A DNA stretch of 64,000 bases from JAHEKO01 sp965212505 (GTDB taxonomy: Bacteria > Acidobacteriota > Thermoanaerobaculia > Multivoradales > JAHEKO01), in the NCBI GenBank assembly GCA_965212505.1, contig OZ243123.1, positions 2,046,001 through 2,110,000 on the forward strand, written 5' to 3'. Of this stretch, positions 63,259 to 64,000 are shown in pieces; within the stretch, counting starts at the first letter, position 1; each line of letters starts with the position of its first letter. The position numbers were made by a program, and so were the translations under genes. Below the pieces are notes generated by a model, which saw only the letters and a list, made by a program, of their open reading frames with translations, made no database searches and was not told where the DNA came from.

Positions 63259-64000
63259 ATGCTCGCTCACGCCACCGGCGCTACCCCCTGGGGGATCGAT
63301 GCGCGCGACGTACGCGTGGAAGTCGACGTACGTGCCGGGCTGCCACAGATTCAGATCGTCGGCCTCGCTGACGCAGCCATTCGGGAAAGCAAGGAGCGGG
63401 TACGGAGCGCAATCCGCAACTGTGGGTTCGATCTGCCCCCGCGGGCGGTCACCGTCAACCTGGCTCCGGCCGACCTACCCAAGGCGGGCAACCACCTCGA
63501 TCTGCCGATCGCATTGGCACTGCTGGGCGCCTATGAGCATCTGCCGCTCGAAGCGCTCGACGGGGTTCTCTCCTGCGGCGAGTTGGGTCTCGACGGCACC
63601 CTTCGACCGATTCGCGGGGCGCTGGCCATCTCCGAGCTCGCCACTGGCCGTCGATCACGTCTTCTGATCGTCCCGAGCGTCAATGGCGCCGAGGCTTCGG
63701 CGCTCGACGGGGTGCCGGTTGCAGCCGCCAAGGGGCTCGCGGAGGTTGTCGAACACTTGCTCGGTCTGTCGGAGCTGCCGGCCGCCCGTCCAGAGTCTGA
63801 ACTTGAAACGGCAGAGCCGTCCGAGCGAGCTCCGGATCTAGCCGATGTCCGTGGCCAGGAGGCGGCAAAACGAGCGCTAGAGATCGCTGCGGCGGGTGGC
63901 CATAACGTCCTCTTCATCGGCCCCCCCGGGTGTGGCAAGACGATGCTGGCGCGTCGGCTACCGGCGCTCCTGCCTCCCCTCACCCACCGCGAGTCGATAG
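63259..64000 (+). CDS. comM: ComM/YifB-family Mg-chelatase-like AAA+ protein, 3' end cut off by the window edge
   Basis: The first 247 codons are present. The N-terminal ChlI-like domain reads IDARDVRVEVDVRAGLPQIQ, IVGLADAAIRESKERVRSAI and NLAPADLPKAGNHLDLPIAL. The AAA+ domain begins LADVRGQEAAKRALEIAAAG, with Walker A GPPGCGKTMLARRLP. ComM promotes branch migration during natural transformation in several bacteria. AGGGAG lies 2 nt before the ATG. The frame continues off the right edge. Confidence 0.95.
   Translation, partial: MLAHATGATPWGIDARDVRVEVDVRAGLPQIQIVGLADAAIRESKERVRSAIRNCGFDLPPRAVTVNLAPADLPKAGNHLDLPIALALLGAYEHLPLEALDGVLSCGELGLDGTLRPIRGALAISELATGRRSRLLIVPSVNGAEASALDGVPVAAAKGLAEVVEHLLGLSELPAARPESELETAEPSERAPDLADVRGQEAAKRALEIAAAGGHNVLFIGPPGCGKTMLARRLPALLPPLTHRESI

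Overview
The window is G+C-rich bacterial chromosome, densely coding on both strands. The gene set is CarD, a bactofilin, a zinc-finger/TPR protein, an NtrY-like kinase, FIST sensors, RTX-tailed secreted proteases and many secreted peptidases. GTG and TTG starts are frequent, and tRNA genes encode CCA. Together this suggests an Acidobacteriota-like bacterium, perhaps Thermoanaerobaculia. That placement is inference from gene content only.

Layout. 1-3374: 3'-truncated priA, carD with a clear promoter, tRNA-Leu(CAA). 3497-15602: a secreted/envelope accessory region with an M20 amidohydrolase, a YadA-head/S74 surface protein, a TIR protein fused to Hsp70- and Hsp40-type substrate-binding modules, a beta-barrel, a TolB-like propeller, an aminotransferase/ornithine-cyclodeaminase-like pair, an RTX-tailed lysyl-endopeptidase-like protease and a TIM-barrel amidohydrolase. 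Two fragments in this region repeat the 3' ends of neighbouring genes. 15603-21512: a hairpin-rich noncoding stretch, a PilZ protein, a TolC-type channel, and a pepA-dppD-dppF peptide operon. 21534-26926: a divergent class III cyclase-like protein, purC, alr and dnaB.

27274-35877: a TPR protein, two linked unknown genes, a PQQ-type sugar dehydrogenase, and then a lower-G+C pair that encodes a reverse transcriptase and a divergent family-A DNA polymerase. This pair lies directly downstream of tRNA-Gly(GCC) and tRNA-Cys(GCA). A run of potential hairpins lies between tRNA-Cys and the RT. 36347-46474: housekeeping genes (yraN, cysS, def, a TPR/cyclic-nucleotide-binding regulator, a FecR/DUF6600-like protein, thiE, lspA, rluD-like, ald, bactofilin, tRNA-Gly(CCC)) and a small gene predicted to be leaderless.

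46480-59026 (all minus strand): a peptide-use operon (secreted zinc protease, OPT transporter, glutaminyl cyclase), a very large NtrY-like histidine kinase, and hutU-hutH. 59059-64000: a FIST sensor with a hybrid histidine kinase, an MTH1-like NUDIX hydrolase, an unknown anchored protein, and the start of comM/yifB.

The best candidates for undescribed biology are the RT + family-A polymerase module with its possible structured leader RNA, and the TIR-Hsp70-SBD-Hsp40-CTD fusion. Protein and nutrient turnover is a recurrent theme: secreted proteases, peptide transporters, PepA, histidine degradation and alanine dehydrogenase all fit a proteolytic, amino-acid-using lifestyle.
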